NCBI GenBank assembly: GCA_009493725.1
Contig: VOGB01000005.1
Location: 536,335 to 600,334 of the forward strand
Direction: 5' to 3'
Origin: Pseudoramibacter fermentans
GTDB taxonomy: Bacteria; Bacillota; Clostridia; Eubacteriales; Eubacteriaceae
Length of the DNA stretch: 64,000 nt
The notes beneath the pieces were generated by a model that did no database searches, was not told the DNA's origin, and saw only the letters and a list, made by a program, of their open reading frames with translations. Shown here piece by piece: positions 16,608 to 23,942 of this stretch; within the stretch, counting starts at the first letter, position 1; every line of letters begins with the position of its first letter. The position numbers and the translations under genes are program-made.

Positions 16608-17927
16608 TCATGCCTTGACGGTGACCACACCGTTTTCGACCGATGTGACTTTGCCATCAATGCTTGAGAAAATACGTGCACTCAAAGCCCCTTCCGGAAT
16701 TTCTCCGACCAGCTGACCCCGTTTGACTTCATCGCCGACGGCGACGACCGGTGTTGCCGGTGCTCCAATGTGTTGAGACATCTGGAGATGGACTTCTTTA
16801 AACTGCTTCTTGCACGGTTCCATCGGCGCGTCTTTGTCAAATTCGTCCAGGCCTAAACGCTTGGTCAGGCGGTGAACGTTGAAACGACGGTCTTCGATGA
16901 ACGGATTGGCCGATTTCGGCTGTTCGTGATGCGGGTTTTTGATCCCGTTTTTCTTCAATTCCCCTTTGAGGAATTCGTTGACCTTCCAAGGCTGGAGGTC
17001 CATCACGCACGCATACTGGCATAATCCGCAGTCGCAGCACAGATAGGCGTTCGTCGGCAAGGCAACGTTGTCGCATGTCGACGCGTAAGCCGCAATGCGC
17101 ATCATCTTGTGCGGTTCCAGATGGTGGCCGAGATTGTGTCTCGGGCAGACTTCCGTACACAGGCTGCACTGCATGCAGTAATTCGCAGCCAATTTCAACG
17201 AGCGCTCTAAGCTTCTCGTTTTCGAGTGGATCAGATAGTGATCTTTCGGTAAAACGATGAGACCCTTCGTTCCCTTCGTGATGTAAGAATCTTCGGAAAC
17301 GATTTTCCCCATCATCGGGCCCCCATTGATGATGACATAATCACTGATGGTCGGTCCGCCGGCCAGCGCCAGCGCTTCTCTTACCGTGATCCCCAAAGGC
17401 ACTTTCGTCGTGATCCGGCGTTTGACGTTCCCGGTGACCGTCAAGTATTTGTCGATAACCGGCTTGTCTTCAGTGACACAGTCGTGAAGATTGAGCAAAG
17501 TTTCAACGTTCATGACCAGTGCGCCGACTGCCAGCGGAATACCACCTTCAGGAACGATCTTCCCGGTGCATTCGTAGACGAGGGTTTGTTCGTCGCCGGC
17601 CGGGTAGAAATTGTTCATGATGTGCAGTTTCAGTTTCGGATATTTCGGCAAAAGTGAATTGAGCTTATTGATCGCCGGCACGTATTTTTTCTTTAAGCCG
17701 ATAATGCCTTCTTTGGCTTTCGTGTGTTCGACGACCATGTTGAGAGCTTCCAGTAAATCGGAAGCTCTCAAATCCATCAATTGTTGATCAACTCGAAGCA
17801 GAGGTTCGCATTCAGCACCGTTGACAATGACGACATCTGCCGTAGCATCTATTTTGACGTGGGTCGGGAAAGTGGCCCCGCCTGCACCGACAATGCCGGC
17901 GCTTTTTACTTTGTCAACCAAGCTCAT
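16608..17927 (-). CDS. pduS: PduS cobalamin reductase (RnfC-like Fe-S flavoprotein)
   Basis: About 439 residues. N-terminal VGAGGATFPTHVK is the RnfC/NuoF-type nucleotide-binding loop, followed by a SLBB-like part (NGAECEPLL), then two [4Fe-4S] motifs CMQCSLCTEVCP and CCDCGLCQYAC, and a C-terminal barrel-sandwich part. In the Pdu system it reduces cob(III)/cob(II)alamin for PduO and interacts with PduT. Start: the second Met (17927) of MHMSLVDK fits GAGGAG spacing; 17933 is possible. Placed between pduP and pduT as in Salmonella, with pduQ missing. Confidence 0.95.
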   Translation of the reverse strand: MSLVDKVKSAGIVGAGGATFPTHVKIDATADVVIVNGAECEPLLRVDQQLMDLRASDLLEALNMVVEHTKAKEGIIGLKKKYVPAINKLNSLLPKYPKLKLHIMNNFYPAGDEQTLVYECTGKIVPEGGIPLAVGALVMNVETLLNLHDCVTEDKPVIDKYLTVTGNVKRRITTKVPLGITVREALALAGGPTISDYVIINGGPMMGKIVSEDSYITKGTKGLIVLPKDHYLIHSKTRSLERSLKLAANYCMQCSLCTEVCPRHNLGHHLEPHKMMRIAAYASTCDNVALPTNAYLCCDCGLCQYACVMDLQPWKVNEFLKGELKKNGIKNPHHEQPKSANPFIEDRRFNVHRLTKRLGLDEFDKDAPMEPCKKQFKEVHLQMSQHIGAPATPVVAVGDEVKRGQLVGEIPEGALSARIFSSIDGKVTSVENGVVTVKA

Positions 17928-17944
17928 ATGCAACTCTCCTCTGA

Positions 17945-19360
17945 TTATTTAATGTTGAAGGCGTCGCAGAGTACGCATCTTCTTCTTCTTGCGAATGTCT
18001 TTGCTGAGGTTAAGCCTTCACCGGTCGGGCCAGCGATCGTAAAGGTCGGATAGCCTTCGCCGCCAATGCCGAGTCCTGCGTAGGAAGGACCGTTCTTAAC
18101 GAAGATGGTCGATGCGATTTTCTTAGACATCTTGGACAAGGCGTCGACATTCTTGGAGTGCATCGTCGCAGTGTGGCGGTTGCCGTGTTCGAGTTCGCAA
18201 GCCAGGTCGATCCCTTCGTCGACGTTGTCGACGCGGACAATCCCGAGGATCGGCATCATCAGTTCGATCTGAACCAATGGATGATCAGCCGGCAGTTCAC
18301 CGATCAAAACTCTGGTGTCAGCCGGTACGTCGATGCCAGCAGCTTTGGCGATGTATTTTGCGCTCTTGCCGACATAGTCGCGGGAAACGCGGCCGTCCGG
18401 TGCGACCATCGCAGCCAGATCGTCGAGAACTTTTCTGTCTTTGATTTCGAATGCGCCGTTCTTCTTCATGTTGAAGATCAGGTAATCTGCAACCTGGTCG
18501 ACAACGACAACTTCTTTTTCAGCGATACATGGCAGGTTGTTGTCGAAGGTGCAGCCATCGATGATGTCTTTTGCTGCTTTTTCGATATCTGCAGTTTCGT
18601 CGACCAGTGCCGGTGGGTTGCCAGGGCCAGCGCCGATGGCTTTCTTGCCGCTGGACAACACTGCGTGAACAACGCCAGGGCCGCCGGTTGCGCACAGGAG
18701 TCTGACATCAGGATGGTGCATCATGACGTTAGCAGATTCCATGGTCGGGTGTTCGGTCGAAACGACCAAGTTTGCCGGGCCGCCTGCTGCTTCAATGGCC
18801 TGATTAACCAGTCTCACGCAGTACAGTGAAGTCTGCAGTGCGCCTGGGTGTGGAGCGAAAACAATTGCGTTCCCAGCAGCGAGCATGCTGATGGAGTTGT
18901 TGACGATGGTTTCATTCGGGTTGGTCGACGGGCAGATCGCACCGATAACGCCGAATGGCGAGAGTTCAAGAAGGGTTAAGCCTTCATCACCTGTCCAGCA
19001 GTTGGCCTGGAGATCTTCCATCCCAGGGGTCTTTTCTGCACAGCAATAAGCTTTTGCCAGTTTATCTTCAACATTACCCATACCCGTTTCTTCTACGGCC
19101 ATATTAACGATAGTTTCGACAGTTTCCTTTTTCGTAAAGGTCTTGCGAATTTCGTCAATAATTTTGTAGCGCAGTGACAACGGGCGCATCTTGTAGTCGT
19201 TCCATGCTGCCTGAGCTGCGGCGATGGCATCTTCCATATCTTCAAAAATGCCGTCTTTGCCCTTGGCATCCTGGGCTGCTGGTGCAACACCGTTAGCTGC
19301 GTCGATAGATGTCATCACTTTTTTAACGATTGCTTCAATACCAGCTGTATCTATATTCAT
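17945..19360 (-). CDS. pduP: CoA-acylating propionaldehyde dehydrogenase PduP with encapsulation peptide
   Basis: 471 residues. Oxidises propionaldehyde with NAD+ and CoA to propionyl-CoA inside the compartment. Residues 1-20 (DTAGIEAIVKKVMTSID) form an amphipathic helix followed by an Ala-rich linker, the known encapsulation-peptide layout. Catalytic Cys is about residue 278 (FDNNLPCIAEKE); GAGPGNPPALVDETAD is the nucleotide-site loop. The end RRRRCVLCDAFNIK matches the end of the second dehydrogenase at 33624-34919. Good AGGAGG before the ATG at 19360. Confidence 0.95.
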   Translation of the reverse strand: MNIDTAGIEAIVKKVMTSIDAANGVAPAAQDAKGKDGIFEDMEDAIAAAQAAWNDYKMRPLSLRYKIIDEIRKTFTKKETVETIVNMAVEETGMGNVEDKLAKAYCCAEKTPGMEDLQANCWTGDEGLTLLELSPFGVIGAICPSTNPNETIVNNSISMLAAGNAIVFAPHPGALQTSLYCVRLVNQAIEAAGGPANLVVSTEHPTMESANVMMHHPDVRLLCATGGPGVVHAVLSSGKKAIGAGPGNPPALVDETADIEKAAKDIIDGCTFDNNLPCIAEKEVVVVDQVADYLIFNMKKNGAFEIKDRKVLDDLAAMVAPDGRVSRDYVGKSAKYIAKAAGIDVPADTRVLIGELPADHPLVQIELMMPILGIVRVDNVDEGIDLACELEHGNRHTATMHSKNVDALSKMSKKIASTIFVKNGPSYAGLGIGGEGYPTFTIAGPTGEGLTSAKTFARRRRCVLCDAFNIK

Positions 19361-19379
19361 ACTGCCTTCCTCCTAAAAA

Positions 19380-20387
19380 TTAATCATTTTGTTGAATCAC
19401 CGCAAGGCCTGCCTTGGCAATGGCCATGTCTTCGTCGGCAGTGCCGCCGCTGACGCCGATCGCGCCAATCTGCTTGCCGTCGACGATCAACGGATATCCT
19501 CCGCCAAAGGTCACAATGCGGTTATGATTTGTGAATTGAATTCCGAACAACGGGCTGCCTTCTTTTGCCAGTTCCTGGACAGCTTCTGTCGGGCATTTCA
19601 GCGCGTTGGCTGTAAAGGCCTTGTTTTGAGAAATGTCGATGCTGGCAATCAGCGAATCCTTCATTCGTTCGTAATAAGCTAAATTTCCGCCCCGATCAAC
19701 CGCCGAGAAGACAATGGGCACGCCAAGTTCCCGAGCCTTGACCCGTGAGCCAGCGGCCGCGCGCTTCGCGAGCACCAGCAGTAATTCGTTGTCGTCTTCG
19801 GACGTTTCAACTGGAACGTTTGCTTGATTCTGATCCTTCATACCTTTTTCCGCTACATCCCGAATATCCTGTTCAAATTCTTCAACCCGCGCCAGCGTGA
19901 ACAGCAAGTCTGACAGACGGTTGACAAATTTGGCAACTTCTGGTCTGAGGTCCGGGTCCTGCGCTTCGTAAGACACGATCCGTCTTTCTCCCCTTCGGAC
20001 GACGGCGCGCGCAGTGTGCAGGGCGGACGATGCGGGGTTTCTGCCTGGAATGACAAATTTTGTCTGTTTGCCGACAATCTGCAGATAATGATCGATTTGC
20101 TGTTCCATCAGATCAATATCCGATTGTTCGACTTTTTCCGTCAGCATTTTTCTCCCACGATCATCGCTGGCCAGTTCAGCTTCCAGAATGTAGATCTTTT
20201 CTTCAACGTGCAGAAGGATGTCTCGAATTTCTTCGTCTTTGGTCAGGGACGCTGCCATACCGATGAAGGCCTGGGCTTCGTCCATGGTCCCGTAGGCTTC
20301 GATCCGGATGTCGTCTTTCGAGATCCGGCTGCCGCCAAACAGGCCCGTCGTCCCTTTGTCCCCTGTGCGGGTGTAGACATTAGGCAT
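19380..20387 (-). CDS. pduO: ATP:cob(I)alamin adenosyltransferase PduO with C-terminal GlcG/HbpS-like domain
   Basis: 335 residues, the same size as Salmonella PduO. N-terminal ~185 residues are the PduO-type adenosyltransferase: YTRTGDKGTTGLFGG, KDDIRIEAYGTMDE and the helix RRGERRIVS...FVNRLSDLLFTLAR. The C-terminal ~140 residues are a DUF336/GlcG-like heme-binding domain (GVPIVFSAVDRGGNLAYYERM...IGAIGVSGGTADEDMA). It makes adenosylcobalamin for PduCDE. Sits between pduN and pduP as in the classic locus. Confidence 0.95.
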   Translation of the reverse strand: MPNVYTRTGDKGTTGLFGGSRISKDDIRIEAYGTMDEAQAFIGMAASLTKDEEIRDILLHVEEKIYILEAELASDDRGRKMLTEKVEQSDIDLMEQQIDHYLQIVGKQTKFVIPGRNPASSALHTARAVVRRGERRIVSYEAQDPDLRPEVAKFVNRLSDLLFTLARVEEFEQDIRDVAEKGMKDQNQANVPVETSEDDNELLLVLAKRAAAGSRVKARELGVPIVFSAVDRGGNLAYYERMKDSLIASIDISQNKAFTANALKCPTEAVQELAKEGSPLFGIQFTNHNRIVTFGGGYPLIVDGKQIGAIGVSGGTADEDMAIAKAGLAVIQQND

Positions 20388-20401
20388 TCTGTTCTCCTCT
20401 G

Positions 20402-20704
20402 CTATAGTGTTTTCTTAACCTCCGGTGCCGATGTTTGAATTTCATCGACGATCCCGACGATTGTCATGTCCACAGGTGTTGTCTTGTCGCCGTAAACGAA
20501 ACGGGCGGTACTCCCGCTCGTGATGATCACGGTTTCGCCGATCCCGGCGCCGACGGTGTCAACTGCGACGGATGTCGACGAGCTCGAATACTTTTCGAAT
20601 TCGCCCTTTTCGTCGATTTTCTTAACGATCATCAACTTACATCCCATCAGATGTGGATCCTTTTGGGTAGAGACGATGGTGCCAACTACTTTTGCAAGCC
20701 GCAT
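20402..20704 (-). CDS. pduN: BMC-P pentameric vertex protein PduN
   Basis: About 100 residues of the EutN/CcmL fold: RLAKVVGTIVSTQKDPHLMG, then AVDTVGAGIGETVIITSGSTAR, and VDMTIVGIVDEI. Pentamers close the vertices of the shell. Start chosen at the second Met (20704), which matches the usual N-terminus; 20713 is also possible. Confidence 0.95.
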   Translation of the reverse strand: MRLAKVVGTIVSTQKDPHLMGCKLMIVKKIDEKGEFEKYSSSSTSVAVDTVGAGIGETVIITSGSTARFVYGDKTTPVDMTIVGIVDEIQTSAPEVKKTL

Positions 20705-20713
20705 ACCATTCAC

Positions 20714-21547
20714 CTACTCTCTAACTAATTTCATCCCAAATTCTTCAGCCGCTTCAGCAGCAAAGGCGGTAATGATCGCGTCTTTTCTGACTTTAACGAC
20801 TTTCTGTCCTTTGCGGGACATCAAATCCTTCCGACTGACAATATGGGAAACAATGACGTCACCTTCCGCAGGTGCAGCTGCCGGTGCGGCAGGTGATGCT
20901 GCCTTTGGTGCAGCCGCTGCGGGCGATTCACTTTCGCTGACTGGCTTTTCAGCACAGACTTCGTACAGATCAGCCGCCGCACACAGCGTCCAGCCGAATG
21001 TGCCGAGGGTGGCCAGATTGTCGCGAAGCACCTTGCGGTACCCGGCTGGGACCTTGCCCATCCCGAGCTTGGCGCGGACTTCGTCGTCGGGATCCGCCCC
21101 GTCGATCGCGCTGATAAAGTGCTTGCCGGACATAATGGCCTGGCTGATCGTGGTCAATACAGGTGTGTCCGCAATGCCGTGGGCAATTTTTGCTGCCGTG
21201 TTGATGGTCAGCGTCGGCAGAATAATTTCATCGGCCGTCTTCACAAATTCCTTGAGTTCGGCCGCGTTGTCATTCGTGTAAACCTGATCGACATCTAAAG
21301 TCTTCTTTATTTTTTCAAGATCAAGGACTTTTTTCGAACTGTCCGTCACTAAGACTTTAAGCTGCCATCCATCTTTGCGAAGCTTTTCCATTGCCTTCAG
21401 GCCGTTGGTGTAGCCAATCGCGGCACCTGTAAAGCAAACCAATGCGGTTTTCGGTTGATTGTTTAACCGTTTGATGACTTCATCGATGATCCGCTGAACC
21501 AGAAGATCAAACACTTCTTTATTGTTCACCAAATCCTTTAAGTCCAA
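20714..21547 (-). CDS. pduM: PduM-like protein fused to an N-terminal flavoprotein (HFCD-like) domain
   Basis: 277 residues. Residues 1-30 (LVNNKEVFDLLVQRIIDEVIKRL) form an amphipathic helix like an encapsulation peptide. Residues ~33-205 look like the flavoprotein/HFCD fold (ALVCFTGAAIGYTNGL, EIILPTLTINTAAKIAHGIA, TPVLTTISQAIMSGKH). After an Ala/Pro linker the last ~50 residues (VIVSHIVSRKDLMSRKGQ, VVKVRKDAIITAFAAEAA) match the C-terminal signature of Salmonella PduM, a 163-residue compartment structural protein. Position between pduL-like/eutJ and pduN agrees with PduM. Function of the flavin-type domain here is unknown. Confidence 0.8.
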   Translation of the reverse strand: MDLKDLVNNKEVFDLLVQRIIDEVIKRLNNQPKTALVCFTGAAIGYTNGLKAMEKLRKDGWQLKVLVTDSSKKVLDLEKIKKTLDVDQVYTNDNAAELKEFVKTADEIILPTLTINTAAKIAHGIADTPVLTTISQAIMSGKHFISAIDGADPDDEVRAKLGMGKVPAGYRKVLRDNLATLGTFGWTLCAAADLYEVCAEKPVSESESPAAAAPKAASPAAPAAAPAEGDVIVSHIVSRKDLMSRKGQKVVKVRKDAIITAFAAEAAEEFGMKLVRE

Positions 21548-21593
21548 TTGATCACCACATTTCTAATTCATTAAAACTTCAATTCTATACGCC

Positions 21594-22418
21594 TCAGACC
21601 TTGCAGTTGAACGCAATGCCCAATGGCGTGACCAGTAAGGGTTCTACAGGTTTGACGGTTTTGATGCCGATTTCCCGTTCGAAGACGCTTTCGAATTTTT
21701 TGAATTCGCAAGCCCCGCCGACGACGTAAATCGTGTCGACATTGTAGCCGTCGATGTAGCGCCGGACGATTTCAGCCATTTTTTCGACCGTGGGCTTGAT
21801 CAGCGGGAAGATTTTGCTTTCATCGTCATGGATTTTCATCTCTTCCGCTTCATCAAAACTGATGTGGTAGGCCCCGGCGATGACTAGACTCATGTGGGTC
21901 CCGCCTGTCGGCTCATCCGCGGTGAATACAACTTTTCCATGATCCAGAATAGAAATCCCTGTCGTTCCGCCGCCGACGTCCACTACCGCGCCGTTTTCGA
22001 TGCCGAGCACCGTAGCGGCCGCTGTCGGTTCGTCGAGCACGTTGGTCACGTTGAAATCACAGGACTCTACAACATTGGCAATGATTTTGGTATTGCCTTC
22101 GATGATTCCCGGAGGAATGGCCGTCGCTGCCGGCGCATTGCTCAGATCCACACCAATCCGGTCTTCAAGCTGACGCTTCAGGTCTTTGACGATGTCGACC
22201 GCGCCGATGTAGTCGACGACGATCCCGTCTCGGACGACGTGGGCGCCCTGGGTCGCTCCGGCGACCGGTTTGTTGTTTTCGTCCACCACAGCCACAACGA
22301 TATTAGCCGTACCGAGGTCAACGCCAACTTTGAGTCTGCCTTCGTAAGGAGCCACCCGTTTTTGTTTGATCAATTCGTCAAATGCTAATATGGTATCGTT
22401 GCCGCTTTTCCAATCCAT
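21594..22418 (-). CDS. eutJ: EutJ-like actin/Hsp70-fold chaperone
   Basis: 274 residues. Actin-like ATPase motifs: KVGVDLGTANIVVAVVD (phosphate 1), AVVDVGGGTTGISILD (phosphate 2) and IYVVGGACEFKKFE (adenosine). Matches the EutJ family found in microcompartment loci, presumed to help assembly or reactivation; its exact job is unproven. It is absent from the Salmonella pdu operon but common in clostridial ones. Preceded by the PduL-like gene with 17 bases between. Confidence 0.92.
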   Translation of the reverse strand: MDWKSGNDTILAFDELIKQKRVAPYEGRLKVGVDLGTANIVVAVVDENNKPVAGATQGAHVVRDGIVVDYIGAVDIVKDLKRQLEDRIGVDLSNAPAATAIPPGIIEGNTKIIANVVESCDFNVTNVLDEPTAAATVLGIENGAVVDVGGGTTGISILDHGKVVFTADEPTGGTHMSLVIAGAYHISFDEAEEMKIHDDESKIFPLIKPTVEKMAEIVRRYIDGYNVDTIYVVGGACEFKKFESVFEREIGIKTVKPVEPLLVTPLGIAFNCKV

Positions 22419-22435
22419 TAATACGCTACTCCCTG

Positions 22436-23089
22436 CTATTTTTTAATAATGATTTTGACACTGCTGCCTTTTTTGAGGCCTGCCGCTTTCGCTTCGTCAC
22501 CGGTCAGCATCAATTCATGCCGGCCGTCTTCGGTGACGTGGACGAGGACATTTTCAAAAATCGTGCCGTCGACTCCTCTGGAATCGACTGAGACCGTGTC
22601 TTTGTCTTTGAGCTGCAGCTCTTCTGCGATGTAGGTCGGCAGGTTTACACTCCGTCTCGGAATGATCGCGCCCTTTTCACAGGCGACTGCGCCGGCCGGA
22701 CCGACAATTCTGCAAGCCGCCGATTGATAATCATCCTTCGATTCGCGCACCGGCGCGTCGACGCCGATGGCTTCGCTTTCTGACCTGGACAATTCGATGA
22801 CCGGTTCCTGATCATCATCGAGCAGCGGCCCGAAAATGTAACCGTGGGTTGAACCCTTCGGCCCGCTGATGGCGACGCCTTCTTCATAATAAAAAGAATT
22901 CAGATCCTTCGCCCGGGTTAAGACGGCGTGAGATCCGAAAAGCTGTTCCACCGTTTTCTGGCTGCAGTAAATGTGTGCGCTGGGGATGCCCAGCGTGATG
23001 AGCTCAGGCGATTCTTCGCATTTTTTCGCCTTCTGAAAGGCTTCCAAAATGATCTGAACCATCTGGCTGATCTGTTGTTCATTGTACAT
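22436..23089 (-). CDS. PduL-family protein lacking the zinc-binding histidines
   Basis: About 217 residues aligning along its length with PduL phosphotransacylase (LGIPSAHIYCS, VAISGPKG, GYIFGPLL, VIELSRSESEAIGVDAPVR, IVGPAGAVACEKGAIIP, IFENVLVHV, DEAKAAGL). In PduL the active-site metals are held by RHIHLS, RHIHMS and EMHID; here these read AHIYCS, RRSVNLP and ELMLTG, so four of five His ligands are gone, and the phosphate-binding GPLR is GPLL. It should not convert acyl-CoA to acyl phosphate. The N-terminal helix NEQQISQMVQIILEAFQKAK still looks like an encapsulation peptide, suggesting a structural role. Start at Met 23089 fits GGGGAG. Confidence 0.85.
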   Translation of the reverse strand: MYNEQQISQMVQIILEAFQKAKKCEESPELITLGIPSAHIYCSQKTVEQLFGSHAVLTRAKDLNSFYYEEGVAISGPKGSTHGYIFGPLLDDDQEPVIELSRSESEAIGVDAPVRESKDDYQSAACRIVGPAGAVACEKGAIIPRRSVNLPTYIAEELQLKDKDTVSVDSRGVDGTIFENVLVHVTEDGRHELMLTGDEAKAAGLKKGSSVKIIIKK

Positions 23090-23130
23090 ATTTCGGCTCC
23101 CCTTTCTTGTTTGCGACAAGTCCAGATTGC

Positions 23131-23547
23131 TTAATTCTTCTTGTCTACTGGATCGGGCATTTCCGTTTTCGTTCCCCGAGAGGGTTCGAATTGACTTCCG
23201 AAGGTCGGAATGTTCCAGTAATACTTCATCCAGTATTTGTCCCGCACGTTCGCGGGATCAAAGCCTTTTGTCTGTGTATTGTAGACCATCGGCATCAGTC
23301 CGTCTGAGGGTCTGGCGATGACGATAGCTGACTGACAGCCATTGCCTTTGTCGCAGGCCGCTTCACCGGCAGCGACCGCTGCCTTGCAGGCGCCGACGTC
23401 TCCCAATACCTTGACAACATGCATGCCGCCGCCTCGGCTGGACTCAATGCCCAATAGACAGACATTCGCGGCCTTGACAGCTGCGTCAGCTGCCTCAATG
23501 GCTGTTGCAAGTCCCTTGGCTTCGATAAAGCCAATAGATTGGCGCAT
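23131..23547 (-). CDS. BMC-H shell protein with C-terminal extension (PduK-like)
   Basis: 138 residues. One BMC domain (RQSIGFIEAKGLATAIEAAD... to IARPSDG) then a ~50-residue tail rich in aromatic residues (RDKYWMKYYWNIPTFG) and ending in charged residues. The pore loop is SRGGGMH instead of the KIGSG of PduA. Size, domain plus tail and place after pduH match PduK, but the tail is not alike and has no Fe-S cysteine set, so the symbol is left open. A hexamer tile with an altered pore and possibly a lumen- or cytosol-facing tail. Confidence 0.85.
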   Translation of the reverse strand: MRQSIGFIEAKGLATAIEAADAAVKAANVCLLGIESSRGGGMHVVKVLGDVGACKAAVAAGEAACDKGNGCQSAIVIARPSDGLMPMVYNTQTKGFDPANVRDKYWMKYYWNIPTFGSQFEPSRGTKTEMPDPVDKKN

Positions 23548-23575
23548 TGACTTCTCCTTTCTTTGGCTTAAAGCA

Positions 23576-23941
23576 TCACGCGTCTAAAGATTTAAACGGC
23601 ATCCGCTTGATCAAGCGGGCTGCATTGGCACCGATGGCCCGCAGCTTTTCTTCTCCGGCACTCGGCGCTACGGTGAACAGCGGTTTGCCGCCTTTCAGTT
23701 TGATAAAATGAAGGGCGATCGTCTTGCTGTCGATCCCGATGCCGACGCCCAGATGGGAATCTTCTGCCGCTCTATACGCTAAATCTTCTGCCGAAATTTT
23801 ATCTGTTTTGTCTTCGTGCTTATAAGGCAAGCCTTCTTCTTCGATCCCGAGGATGACTTCTGTGACGACGTCCTTCGGCACCGAGCCCTTAATGCTGTAT
23901 ACGACAATTTCAGGTTTTGGTGCTTCTAATCCGGGATTCAT
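23576..23941 (-). CDS. pduH: Diol dehydratase reactivase small subunit PduH
   Basis: About 121 residues from Met 23941 (MNPGLEAPKPEIVVYS), which follows the pduG stop directly with AAGGAGAG upstream. Typical elements: ILGIEEEGLPYK, the DSHLGVGIGID loop and the C-terminal NAARLIKRMPFK. Works with PduG to swap damaged cobalamin out of PduCDE using ATP. Related in fold to the beta subunit PduD. Confidence 0.95.
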   Translation of the reverse strand: MNPGLEAPKPEIVVYSIKGSVPKDVVTEVILGIEEEGLPYKHEDKTDKISAEDLAYRAAEDSHLGVGIGIDSKTIALHFIKLKGGKPLFTVAPSAGEEKLRAIGANAARLIKRMPFKSLDA

Positions 23942-23942
23942 A

